A stretch of DNA of 59,386 nt, taken from Laedolimicola sp934402125 (lineage in GTDB: Bacteria > Bacillota > Clostridia > Lachnospirales > Lachnospiraceae). The position numbers and the translations under genes were made by a program. Shown here piece by piece: positions 46,146-53,914 of this stretch (positions are counted from its first letter, which is position 1; each line of letters opens with the position of its first letter). The notes under the pieces were generated by a model. That model saw only the letters and a program-made list of their open reading frames with translations. It searched no databases and was not told where the DNA came from. Location of the stretch: NCBI RefSeq assembly GCF_052065835.1, contig NZ_JBQHTG010000005.1, positions 1 through 59,386 on the forward strand. Reading direction: 5' to 3'.

Positions 46146-46470
46146 TGGCGTTCATCTCCTTTTCTCTGTTGACTTTACTGATATGGGTAATCGCCATGTG
46201 TCGGACGGCTCGCTGAACTTCGGACAGAGAAAAGATGTACTCCATCAGCTCTGTTATTTCGGTGCGTGTGAGATCTTTGACCTCCGGGGCAAGGCTCTCA
46301 ATCGTGCCGCCCAGATTGCAAAGGCGGTGGGTGCGCTTTTGTCTCTCGCCTTTCTCCAGATACTTCTTTCGGTTTTCCAGACGCTCCAGCTTGTGCTGTT
46401 CCTGTGCAAGCTGCGTCTCGGCTCGCTCCTTATCGGCTCGGAGTTGTTCGAGGGTTTTCGGTTTTGCCAT
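46111..46470 (-). CDS. DUF3847 mobilization accessory protein
   Basis: A 119-residue coiled-coil protein (LEQLRADKERAETQLAQEQH and KLERLENRKKYLEKG) followed by a conserved RTHRLCNLGGTIESLAPEVK and a helical region. DUF3847 proteins are MobC-like and stand just before MobA/MobL relaxases, where they probably assist oriT recognition. Its end overlaps the relaxase start by 35 bases. Confidence 0.82.
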   Translation of the reverse strand: MAKPKTLEQLRADKERAETQLAQEQHKLERLENRKKYLEKGERQKRTHRLCNLGGTIESLAPEVKDLTRTEITELMEYIFSLSEVQRAVRHMAITHISKVNREKEMNANGTIPHERHTD

Positions 46471-46499
46471 TTTGTTTGACCTCCTTTTTTAAAAATGGG

Positions 46500-46800
46500 G
46501 ATAAAAAAAGACCGTCAACTTTTCGCAGATTGCGACCAGTCAACGGTCAGTTTTTCGGTATTCAGTTTTTCAAACTTGCTGGCGGCGAACGGTTTGTCAA
46601 AACCGTTTGCGGACGGCAAGTCCACAAGGGATAGACGCACAAGCGTCGCAAGGGAGTGTAGCTCCCTTGACGGAAGGTCGTGACGAAACATTCTCGGTCA
46701 TGCAGTTTTCTTCTGCTGACGGAGAATGAAGCTCCGCAGGACGCACTACTCTCGACAGAGAGTATAGAAGTGCGCCCTTAGTGACTTTGATGCGGTGGGC
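46500..46800. other. oriT-like region of stacked hairpins
   Basis: This noncoding stretch lies directly upstream of the mobilization genes. It holds an 8-bp inverted repeat AACGGTTT/AAACCGTT with a 4-base loop (46588-46607), a GACGC/GCGTC hairpin (46634-46647), AAGGGAG/CTCCCTT (46650-46668), and a CTCTC/GAGAG hairpin inside a longer imperfect stem (about 46743-46775). Position and structure fit a transfer origin recognised by the MobA/MobL relaxase. The nick site is not identified. I see no gene here. Confidence 0.6.
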
Positions 46801-46842
46801 TAACCGGAAGCTATGGAAGGGAAAACTATTTTGAGAAAGTTC

Positions 46843-46871
46843 TTGACTTTTACTCTTTAATGATATATTAT
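46843..46871 (+). promoter_or_regulatory. sigma-A promoter of the Fur-family gene
   Basis: TTGACT (46843-46848), 17 bases, TATTAT (46866-46871). The -10 box lies in the middle of a long palindrome, so the regulator can switch it directly. Confidence 0.78.
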
Positions 46872-46881
46872 ATCATTAAAG
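46855..46881. promoter_or_regulatory. 27-bp perfect palindrome, Fur/PerR-type operator
   Basis: Arms CTTTAATGATATA and its exact complement stand around a single central T. The A/T-rich form resembles PerR/Fur boxes. It covers the -10 of the adjacent regulator gene, 26 bases before its ATG, so autoregulation is likely. Confidence 0.82.
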
Positions 46882-46906
46882 AATTAATATAAATTAAGTG
46901 AGAGCT

Positions 46907-47308
46907 ATGGCAAAACGGAATACTATCCAGCGTTCTTTAGTCTTGGAGGCAGTGAATAAATTGCATTGCCACGCCACAGCAGATGAGGTTTATGAAGAAA
47001 TCATCAAGGAGCATCCGACGATCAGCAAAGCAACCGTCTATCGAAATCTGAATCTGTTATCTGAAATGGGCGAAATCCGCCGGCTTCAAATTCCAGGGAG
47101 CGCCGACCGTTACGACCATATCAGTCGCAACCACTGTCATGTAAAATGTAAAGTATGCGGGCGCGTCTTCGATGTGGACATGGATTTTGTCGGCGGCCTC
47201 GAAAGCGGGATCCGGGATACCCATGGATTTGACTTCACCGGTTATGACATCATTTTTCATGGTGTCTGCCCGGAATGCAAAAAGAAAAAGGATCACACTG
47301 AGCAATAG
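46907..47308 (+). CDS. Fur/PerR family metal-dependent repressor
   Basis: A 133-residue repressor starting MAKRNTIQRSLVLEAVNKLH. The winged HTH is HATADEVYEEIIKEHPTISK and ATVYRNLNLLSEMGEIRRLQ. Metal sites are visible in HISRNHCHVKCKVCGRVFDV and the structural zinc pair CPEC at the end. The short size and sequence are nearer PerR than Fur, but the metal it senses cannot be told. It lies 63 bases before the QueD-like gene, likely one transcript under its own palindromic operator. Confidence 0.88.
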   Translation: MAKRNTIQRSLVLEAVNKLHCHATADEVYEEIIKEHPTISKATVYRNLNLLSEMGEIRRLQIPGSADRYDHISRNHCHVKCKVCGRVFDVDMDFVGGLESGIRDTHGFDFTGYDIIFHGVCPECKKKKDHTEQ

Positions 47309-47371
47309 CCAATTTCGGAAAAGGCGCGGGAATGAGCGTTTTTTATAAATCAATTTTTAAGGAGGAGTATC

Positions 47372-47938
47372 ATGAGAAGCATTACAAAGTTAGACCTGCA
47401 GTACGCACACCGTTTTTATGGTTTCAAAGGAGAGGCTCAGTATCTGCATGGACATACCGGCGTTCTGACCATCGAAGTCGAGGACACTGTTGAACCGGGC
47501 GTGAATATGGTCTTCCCCTGCAACGAAATTCAGAAGACGGCATGGGAGGTTCTGAAGAATTTCGACCATGCACTGGTCCTGCGGGAAGATGATCCGCTGC
47601 TGCCTGCAATCCTGAAGGTCTACGAAGAGCAGGGTATCAAGGATGGCGCCCCCACCAACAAGATGAAGGGCCCCGCGTTCCAGACCGAGCTTGCCACCGC
47701 TTACCCGGAGTGCCGTCTGGTCGTAACGAAAGAGACCATGACCGTCGAGGGCATGATTAAGATCGTCTATGAACTCCTGAAGGACAAGCTGAATATCGCC
47801 AAGCTGACTTTCACCAGCGGCGTGAATGCTGCATCCCAGGAATACCATCCGGAAGGCTCCAAAGACCGTTGCCCCCTGTGCGGTATCGCTTTGAACGAAA
47901 AAGGTGTATGCCCGAAGTGCGGGTACAAGAAGCAGTAA
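47372..47938 (+). CDS. QueD/6-pyruvoyltetrahydropterin synthase-like protein with C-terminal zinc ribbon
   Basis: A 188-residue protein. The T-fold core keeps the zinc histidines (H13 in YAHRF; H26 and H28 in LHGHTG), the catalytic FDH near residue 65 and Glu126 in TVEGMIKIV. The catalytic Cys that stands four residues before LHGH in QueD is Ala22 here; a Cys appears instead at FPC (residue 50). Residues 167-183 form a zinc ribbon CPLC...CPKC not usual in QueD. A divergent pterin or deazapurine enzyme is likely; the exact reaction is open. AAGGAGG precedes the start. Confidence 0.8.
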   Translation: MRSITKLDLQYAHRFYGFKGEAQYLHGHTGVLTIEVEDTVEPGVNMVFPCNEIQKTAWEVLKNFDHALVLREDDPLLPAILKVYEEQGIKDGAPTNKMKGPAFQTELATAYPECRLVVTKETMTVEGMIKIVYELLKDKLNIAKLTFTSGVNAASQEYHPEGSKDRCPLCGIALNEKGVCPKCGYKKQ

Positions 47939-47956
47939 CCTCTATAAGCAAAGGCG

Positions 47957-47992
47957 GAACGCCCGAAGAATCTGTGAATTCTTCGGGCGTTC
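47957..47992 (+). terminator. 15-bp stem-loop after the QueD-like gene
   Basis: GAACGCCCGAAGAAT and its exact complement flank a six-base loop 18 bases after the stop. The T-rich tail is weak, so it may also protect the mRNA 3' end. Confidence 0.7.
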
Positions 47993-48065
47993 TGTTCATA
48001 TTCAATCAGCAGCTTTGGAACCAAAATTCTGCAAAAATTACCCTTTATTCTCCAAAATATTCAAG

Positions 48066-48112
48066 AAGCAAGCCTTATTTTGGGAGAGATGCAAAATAAG
48101 GCTTGCTTTTTT
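48066..48112 (+). terminator. 17-bp Rho-independent terminator
   Basis: A perfect 17-bp stem (48066-48082 with 48092-48108) and nine-base loop, ending in a T-run. It lies beyond the first hairpin and may stop read-through from the Fur-QueD unit. The 70 bases between the hairpins show no gene. Confidence 0.8.
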
Positions 48113-48122
48113 GCTGGAAGTG

Positions 48123-48365
48123 ATGGATATGGAACTGGACAAATCTGTACAGGTGGAGCTTCCGAAGCATGGGATCGCTTACAAAAAGGAATCAGGATAG
48201 ACTTATGTGTATTATGTGACGGTGGCCTATCGGAATGAGCGGGGCAAGCCGACCTGTGACCGTATTTCGATAGGGCGTTTGGACGAGGAAACAGAAAAGC
48301 TAATGCCCAACCGAAATTATTATGAAGTGTACTTGAAAAAGCCCATGCCTGAGTGTATAGGATAA
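48123..48365 (+). pseudogene. IS1634/IS4-like transposase N-terminal remnant
   Basis: An 80-codon frame with one internal TAG at 48198. After it, TYVYYVTVAYRNERGKPTCD and RISIGRLDEETEKLMPNRNY, then YEVYLKKPMPE, match the N-terminal end of IS1634-type transposases. The catalytic domain is absent. It is debris of a former insertion. Confidence 0.65.
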
Positions 48366-48417
48366 TTTTGAGTAGAGTTTAGGTTGGAAGAACATATCCC
48401 AAACTGTTTTATGCGCA

Positions 48418-48441
48418 CCCGCATAATTTGCGGGGGTTTTT
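48418..48441 (+). terminator. small terminator hairpin
   Basis: CCCGCA and TGCGGG arms with a five-base loop and T-run. It stands between the transposase remnant and the recombinase gene. The surrounding 48366-48562 shows no gene; it could include the joined ends of the mobile element. Confidence 0.6.
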
Positions 48442-48562
48442 CTGTCAGGAAAACAATTCGCAGAAACAGTTACTTTTAAAGTGACTGACACATCTGTAGA
48501 AATCCAAAATCGGCGCGAAATAATCTGCCGGATGGGACATCATTTAATTTGCCGGACAACAT

Positions 48563-50356
48563 TCATGGTGTCTGTACTCCTTTCTGCGGCTCTCGTGTGG
48601 GTAGCTGGCTGACCGGAACGAACACGCCCTTTGCAATGTCCTCTGCACGAATGGCGGCTTTCTTGGCTTCAATTTCTGCCTTTTTCTTCTCCTTGATTTT
48701 ATCCTCGTATCGCTTCTGCGCTCCGCTGGCTTTACGCTTCAAGTAGTTCTGATGAAGTCTGTCCTTGCGTTCCTCACGCTTGCGGATTTCCTCTAATTCC
48801 TCTGGGGTCAGCTCCACTTCGCCAAATGCCGGGGGAACGAAACGACCCACGAAATTGAAGTAAATCTCAACCTCCTGTGTGGTCTGAATACTGCCCTTGC
48901 AGTCACGCTCATGCACAAGGATTTTCTCGATAAATTCATTGAGCATGGCAATCGTCAGCTTGTCGAAGTTCTCATACTTATCAATCAGAGCGATAAAACG
49001 GTCAGCGTCCTTTTCATGCTTCTCGTAGCTCTTGATTGCCTTTTCCAAAGCAGAGATTTCAGCGGTAAGCTCGGACTGTTCCTTTTCGTATTGAGCGTCC
49101 AGAGTGGCGTATCTGCTATCGGACAGCTTTCCCAAAATGTTGTCCTCATAGATTTTACAGAGCAGGACTTCCAGCTCGGACACTCTCTGCTTGGCGGTAG
49201 CAAGGCGTGTGCGCTGTTTCCTGACCTCTGCCGTCTGCTGGCTGGACTGCGCTTCCTGTACCACTCGGACAAATTCGGCACGGTCATGTTTTGCATACTC
49301 GGCAATGGCTTTGAGCATTTCGGAGACAAGAGAAAGTACCACATCTTCATTGATACGGTGCTGTGTCTTGCAGAGCGTTCCGACCGGGACTTTGGTGTAC
49401 TGTGAACAGGTGTATTGAGAAATGCGCTTGCCGTTGTTGGTGCGGTGGACATACATCTTGCCGCCGCAATCGGCACAATAAAGCAAGCCTGTGAGGGGTG
49501 CGACTTCGCCCCAGCCGTCCGGGTAGCGTCTGACCTTGCTGCGGATTTTCTGCACAAGGTCAAAGGTCTCTTGGTCGATGATAGGCTCATGGGTATTCTC
49601 AAAAATCGTCCATTCGTCCTCCGGGACATAATGGCTTTTCTTGTCTTTGAAGTGCTTGCGGGTCTTGAAGTTGATGGTGTGTCCCAGATACTCCCGCTTT
49701 TCCAGAATATTTGCGATGGTGGAGGAACCCCAGCCGTACATATCTTTGAAAGTCTTGTTCTTGTTCACGCCCTCGCCATGCTGTGCAAGGTAAGCGGACG
49801 GAATGAGGACTTTATCTTCTTTCAGCCGGTTTGCGATCTGATACGGACCGTAGCCCTCAATCGTCATGGCAAAAATACGCTTCACAACCTCGGCGGCTTC
49901 GGGGTCAACCAACCATTGGTCTCTGGCTTCGTTCCAGAGGTAGCCGTAAATGACCGTCCCCGTGAGGTGCTTGCCTGTCTTGCCTTTGGATTGAAAAGTG
50001 GAACGGATTTTACGGCTGGTGTCTCTGGCGTAATACTCATTCATGATGTTGCGGAAAGGGGTGAAATCATCATCCCCTCTGGCGCTGTCCACGCCGTCAT
50101 TGATGGCGATAAGGCGCACACCACGCTGTCGCAGGATTTCCATAATCTGACCGACTTTCAGATAGTCACGCCCCAGACGGCTCATGTCCTTGATACAGAG
50201 GTATTCCACATTCCCGGCTTCAACCTCTTTCATCATGGCTAAAAATCCGGGGCGGTCAAAACAAGTGCCGCTGATACCATCATCCGTAAAGTGGACAGGA
50301 TTCGGAAAGTCATGCTGGGCGGCGTAGTCCTCCAACAGCTTCTTTTGAGACGAGAT
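48563..50356 (-). pseudogene. large serine recombinase (TnpX-like), catalytic N-terminus missing
   Basis: The frame opens right after a TGA with ISSQKKLLEDYAAQ and runs about 597 codons. The resolvase part holds GISGTCFDRPGFLAMMKEVE and LCIKDMSRLGRDYLKVGQIM; the recombinase domain, zinc ribbon (LLYCADCGGKMYV...TCSQ) and long coiled coil follow. The first ~55 residues with the nucleophilic serine (YxRxS motif) are absent, cut exactly at the right 19-bp repeat. A TTG at 50335 could start a shortened protein, but it could not recombine DNA. Normal relatives mobilise Tn4451-like elements. Confidence 0.88.
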
Positions 50357-50372
50357 TTGTCAAGGTGTTTTT
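50354..50372. repeat. right copy of the 19-bp imperfect direct repeat
   Basis: GATTTGTCAAGG plus seven bases, in the same orientation as the copy at 42430. The recombinase frame is cut at this point. The following 50373-50515 holds no recognisable gene. Confidence 0.6.
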
Positions 50373-50515
50373 CTTCCAAGGAGTACAACGTTCTCGTTTA
50401 AATCCGGAAAAAGCGCACCTTTATAGAAGTATTGATGCTAATAGACAATTGCAGATAAGCTTCACCTATATGTGCCGGGATAAATGAAGAAGCTGCATTT
50501 CCATTCTGGAGAAGC

Positions 50516-50544
50516 TTGCGTTTTCTCCTCAAATCTTGTAAAAT
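50516..50544 (+). promoter_or_regulatory. sigma-A promoter of the TetR gene
   Basis: TTGCGT (50516-50521), 17 bases, TAAAAT (50539-50544), with TAGGAGGG shortly before the ATG at 50592. Confidence 0.6.
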
Positions 50545-50591
50545 ACAGCATATAGACGAATTAGAATCCCCCATACTTAGGAGGGCTGTAT

Positions 50592-51140
50592 ATGGCCTTA
50601 TATACAAAAAAGCTCATCATGTCCACATTTCAAGAAATGCAGGAGGAGCTTCCGTTTAACAAGATTACCGTAGCAGCGCTGGTGAAACGAGCAGGTATCA
50701 GCCCTAATACGTTCTACTATCATTATCAGGACATCTATGCTTTGTTGGGTGCGTGGTTTTGGGAAAGGGCAGAATCATTTATCCCCAGCAATGCCCCTAT
50801 TGAATGGAAAAGCACCACCAAAGCTGTGCTGCATCAATGCAAAGCCCATCCGAAAACAGTTTATCATGTGTTTAATGGCCTTTCCCGCGACCATTTGGAG
50901 CGATATATCTTTTCTTTGACCGATGATGTTTTCCTGAAGGTGGTACAGCAAGTGGCAGAGGGACGCCCGATTTCAGATAATCATCTTCGCAATATCGCAT
51001 CTTTTTGCCGTTATGCTTATATCGGCTTTGTCATGCAGTTTTTCTGGAACCATATGGAGAATGATATTGATGAGAGCGTAGACCGGCTGGGGGGCCTTTT
51101 TGATACCTTTGTGGCCGGAGCTGTCCAGACTATTGAGTGA
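50592..51140 (+). CDS. TetR/AcrR family regulator
   Basis: A 182-residue regulator. The HTH lies at residues 8-50 (LPFNKITVAALVKRAGISPN followed by TFYYHYQDIYALL). The C-terminal ligand domain (YIFSLTDDVFLKVVQQVAEG, then FCRYAYIGFVMQFFWNHMEN) resembles the TetR_C type found with cell-envelope or lipid genes. It has its own promoter and terminator and stands before the radical SAM cluster on the same strand, so it probably controls that cluster; palindromes between them are candidate sites. Confidence 0.88.
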   Translation: MALYTKKLIMSTFQEMQEELPFNKITVAALVKRAGISPNTFYYHYQDIYALLGAWFWERAESFIPSNAPIEWKSTTKAVLHQCKAHPKTVYHVFNGLSRDHLERYIFSLTDDVFLKVVQQVAEGRPISDNHLRNIASFCRYAYIGFVMQFFWNHMENDIDESVDRLGGLFDTFVAGAVQTIE

Positions 51141-51160
51141 GAAAAGAGATACATACTTCC

Positions 51161-51192
51161 AAAGGCTGCCCTGTACGGGGCAGCCTTTTTTT
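51161..51192 (+). terminator. Rho-independent terminator after tetR
   Basis: AAAGGCTGCCC and GGGCAGCCTTT pair (11 bp, six-base loop) and end in a T-run of seven. Confidence 0.88.
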
Positions 51193-51224
51193 GCGCACAA
51201 ATTCAAAAATGCGCAAATTTGCGT
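51190..51224. promoter_or_regulatory. candidate TetR operator palindromes
   Basis: A perfect 12-bp palindrome CGCAAATTTGCG (51212-51223) overlaps an inverted repeat TTTGCGCA/TGCGCAAA (51190-51197 and 51210-51217). They lie about 120 bases before the first radical SAM gene. No convincing sigma-A promoter was found between here and 51343. Confidence 0.5.
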
Positions 51225-51343
51225 ATTGATGCGGTTCCCCTGAAATTCGGAAGAATCGACTTTTCCCGCCATAGTTTTCGCGTGGAGATTTCGTTAAGAT
51301 AAGAATATCCTAAAGCAATACAAAACAGAAAGGAACTGTTATT

Positions 51344-52729
51344 ATGAATGCCTCGGAAGTGTTAAAAGGCTTTGCCATGAAGCAAGTTTACGGTTATCTG
51401 GATAAGGATCCGGATACCAATATCCCTAAGCTGCTGGATATGCTGGAGAAGTACGACAAGAGTGGTCAGGCCATCACCTCACAGGTCGAAGGAATTCGTG
51501 CTGCACTGGCAGACCCGAACAACAACTGGTCGAAGCTGGTAAAGAGCCTGTGGACCGACATCGATGACGAGCAGCGGAAAAAGCTGGTAGAAACCGTTGC
51601 AATCAACGGCACGCTGATTGGCACGCCCGCTTCCATGAAGCTGCAAGACAAGTATCAGTGCAACATTCCCTGGGCGATCCTGATGGACCCCACCTCTGCC
51701 TGCAACCTCCACTGCACCGGCTGCTGGGCAGCGGAATACGGCAATAAGCTGAACCTGACTTTTGAGCAGCTGGATGATGTGATCCGGCAGGGCAAGGAGC
51801 TGGGAACCTATGTTTACATCTACTCCGGCGGTGAACCGCTGGTACGCAAGGCTGATCTGATCCGCCTTTGCGAGAAGCACAGCGACTGTGCGTTCCTTGC
51901 ATTCACCAACGGTACGCTGATCGACGATGCCTTTGCCGACGAGATGCTGCGGGTCAAGAATTTCGTCCCGGCCATCAGTATTGAAGGCTTTGAGGAGGCA
52001 ACCGACTTCCGCCGCGGTAATGGCACTTACCAGAAGGTCATCGAGGCCATGAAGCGACTGAAAGCCCGCAAGCTGCTGTTCGGCATTTCCTGCTGCTACA
52101 CCAGCAAGAATGTAGAGGTCATCGGCAGCGAGGAATACTTTGATTCCATGATCGATATGGGTGCAAAGTTTGCGTGGCTGTTCACCTATATGCCGATTGG
52201 TGCGGCGGCTGTGCCGGAGCTGATCGCCACGGCGGAGCAGCGCAAGTTCATGTACGACCAGATCCACAAGTTCCGCAAGACCAAGCCCCTGTTCACCATG
52301 GACTTCTGGAACGATGGCGACGCTGTGGGCGGCTGCATTGCCGGCGGACGCGGCTACTGTCATATCAACGCCAACGGCGATATGGAACCCTGTGCATTCA
52401 TTCATTATTCTGATTCCAACATCAAGGAAAAGACGCTGCTGGAGTGCTACCAGTCCCCGCTGTTTATGGCTTATCGCCGCAATCAGCCGTTCAATGAAAA
52501 TATGCTGCGCCCCTGTCCTGTGCTGGATAACCCCGGTCGGCTGACACAGATGGTGGACGAATCCGGCGCGCATTCCACCGATCTGCAAAGCCCGGAACGC
52601 GCTTGCGACTACTGCAACCGCTGTGTACCCGCTGCTGAGAAGTGGGCTCCAGTTGCTGATGAGCTTTGGAATTCCCTCCCCAATAAGAGAGGTACGCAGC
52701 TTACCGGCAAGATGGCAAAGAAGTCTTAA
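51344..52729 (+). CDS. radical SAM/SPASM-like enzyme, first paralogue
   Basis: A 461-residue protein. Residues 1-105 are a helical N-terminal domain. The radical SAM cluster site is C120, C124 and C127 in DPTSACNLHCTGCWAAEYG, with the SAM-binding YSGGEPL at 160-166 and SIEGFEE near 212. The C-terminal part has more cysteines in SPASM-like spacing: C331 and C339 (GGCIAGGRGYCHINANG), C350 (MEPCAFIHYS), C391 (LRPCP), C421, C424 and C427. At least one auxiliary iron-sulfur cluster is likely. It starts a run with its own SAM synthetase gene 14 bases later. The family reaction is not known to me; lipid chemistry is inferred from neighbours. Confidence 0.88.
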   Translation: MNASEVLKGFAMKQVYGYLDKDPDTNIPKLLDMLEKYDKSGQAITSQVEGIRAALADPNNNWSKLVKSLWTDIDDEQRKKLVETVAINGTLIGTPASMKLQDKYQCNIPWAILMDPTSACNLHCTGCWAAEYGNKLNLTFEQLDDVIRQGKELGTYVYIYSGGEPLVRKADLIRLCEKHSDCAFLAFTNGTLIDDAFADEMLRVKNFVPAISIEGFEEATDFRRGNGTYQKVIEAMKRLKARKLLFGISCCYTSKNVEVIGSEEYFDSMIDMGAKFAWLFTYMPIGAAAVPELIATAEQRKFMYDQIHKFRKTKPLFTMDFWNDGDAVGGCIAGGRGYCHINANGDMEPCAFIHYSDSNIKEKTLLECYQSPLFMAYRRNQPFNENMLRPCPVLDNPGRLTQMVDESGAHSTDLQSPERACDYCNRCVPAAEKWAPVADELWNSLPNKRGTQLTGKMAKKS

Positions 52730-52743
52730 CAGGAGGCGATACT

Positions 52744-53892
52744 GTGGATAAAATGCTGTTCACATCGGAATCCGTGACCTGCGGCCATCCGGACAAGGTC
52801 TGCGATCAGGTGGCGGACAAGATTTTGGACGAGCTGCTGGCGCAGGATCCCGATTCCCGTGTTGCCTGCGAGGTGACCTGTGCCGAAAACCAGATGCACA
52901 TTTTCGGTGAGATTACCAGCGAAGCCAAAGTCAATTACCGGGCTGTAGCGCAGCAGGTCATTGCCGAGATCGGCTATACGAAGCCGGGACGCGGCTTTGA
53001 TGCAGATACCTGCGCCATTACAGTAGATCTGCATCACCAATCTCCCGACATTGCACGGGGCATCACCCGCAGCCGGGAGGCGGAGCAACTGGATGCCGGT
53101 GCAGGTGACCAGGGCATGATGTTTGGCTATGCCTGCAAGCAGACAAAGACCCTGATGCCGCTGCCCATTGAGCTGGCGCATGAGCTGTCCAAGCAGCTGG
53201 AAACGGTACGCCGAACCGGCGAATTGCCGTTCCTGCTGCCGGATGGCAAATCGCAGGTGACGGTGGAGTATGACGGAGACCGCCCCATCCGCATTGCATC
53301 TGTGCTGGTATCTGCCCAGCATCAGGAGGAGGTATCCACGGAGGCGGTACGCGCCGAGGTGCGCCGTCATGTGATGGAAGCCGTGCTGCCCGCTGAGCTG
53401 CTGGACGAGAACACTCAGTTCTATGTCAATCCCACCGGACGTTTTGTGTACGGCGGCCCGGCGGCAGATTCCGGTCTGACCGGACGCAAGCTGATCGTCG
53501 ATACCTACGGCGGATATGCCCGACACGGCGGCGGTGCCTTTTCCGGAAAGGATGCCACCAAGGTGGATCGCAGCGGTGCATATATGGCGCGCTACATCGC
53601 CAAGAATATCGTGGCACAGGATTTGGCCGACCAATGTGAAGTTCAGCTCAGCTATGCCATTGGTCTGGCGGAGCCGATGTCGGTACGCATTGAGACATTC
53701 GGAACGGAAAAGGTAGACAAAAACACTCTGAATCGGGCAATACGAAATAGTGTGGATATGCGTCCCGCCGCTATCATTCAAAGATTCGGCCTGACACGGC
53801 CGATTTTCTCCAATGTGTCCTGCTATGGACATTTTGGCAGCAACGCCTGCCTGATGCCGTGGGAGCAGACAGACCTTACGATCAAGCTGTGA
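52744..53892 (+). CDS. metK: S-adenosylmethionine synthetase, cluster-associated copy
   Basis: A 382-residue MetK. The catalytic motifs are GAGDQGMMFGYA near residue 119 and the P-loop-like GGGAFSGKDATKVDRSGAY near 260; SESVTCGHPDKVCDQVADKI begins the protein. All three repeats of the fold are present, so it should be active. The GTG start has AGGAGG seven bases upstream. Placement between radical SAM genes suggests local SAM supply; whether the genome has another metK cannot be seen. Confidence 0.95.
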   Translation: MDKMLFTSESVTCGHPDKVCDQVADKILDELLAQDPDSRVACEVTCAENQMHIFGEITSEAKVNYRAVAQQVIAEIGYTKPGRGFDADTCAITVDLHHQSPDIARGITRSREAEQLDAGAGDQGMMFGYACKQTKTLMPLPIELAHELSKQLETVRRTGELPFLLPDGKSQVTVEYDGDRPIRIASVLVSAQHQEEVSTEAVRAEVRRHVMEAVLPAELLDENTQFYVNPTGRFVYGGPAADSGLTGRKLIVDTYGGYARHGGGAFSGKDATKVDRSGAYMARYIAKNIVAQDLADQCEVQLSYAIGLAEPMSVRIETFGTEKVDKNTLNRAIRNSVDMRPAAIIQRFGLTRPIFSNVSCYGHFGSNACLMPWEQTDLTIKL

Positions 53893-53914
53893 ATCGGACG
53901 GAGGTGGCGTATTC

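Noticed and set aside
46471..46842. Small plus-strand frames in the hairpin region
   Set aside because: They have no ribosome sites or similarity, and the hairpins explain the sequence better.
51479..52588. A 369-codon open frame opposite the first radical SAM gene
   Set aside because: The same reasoning applies; the plus-strand product carries all conserved motifs.
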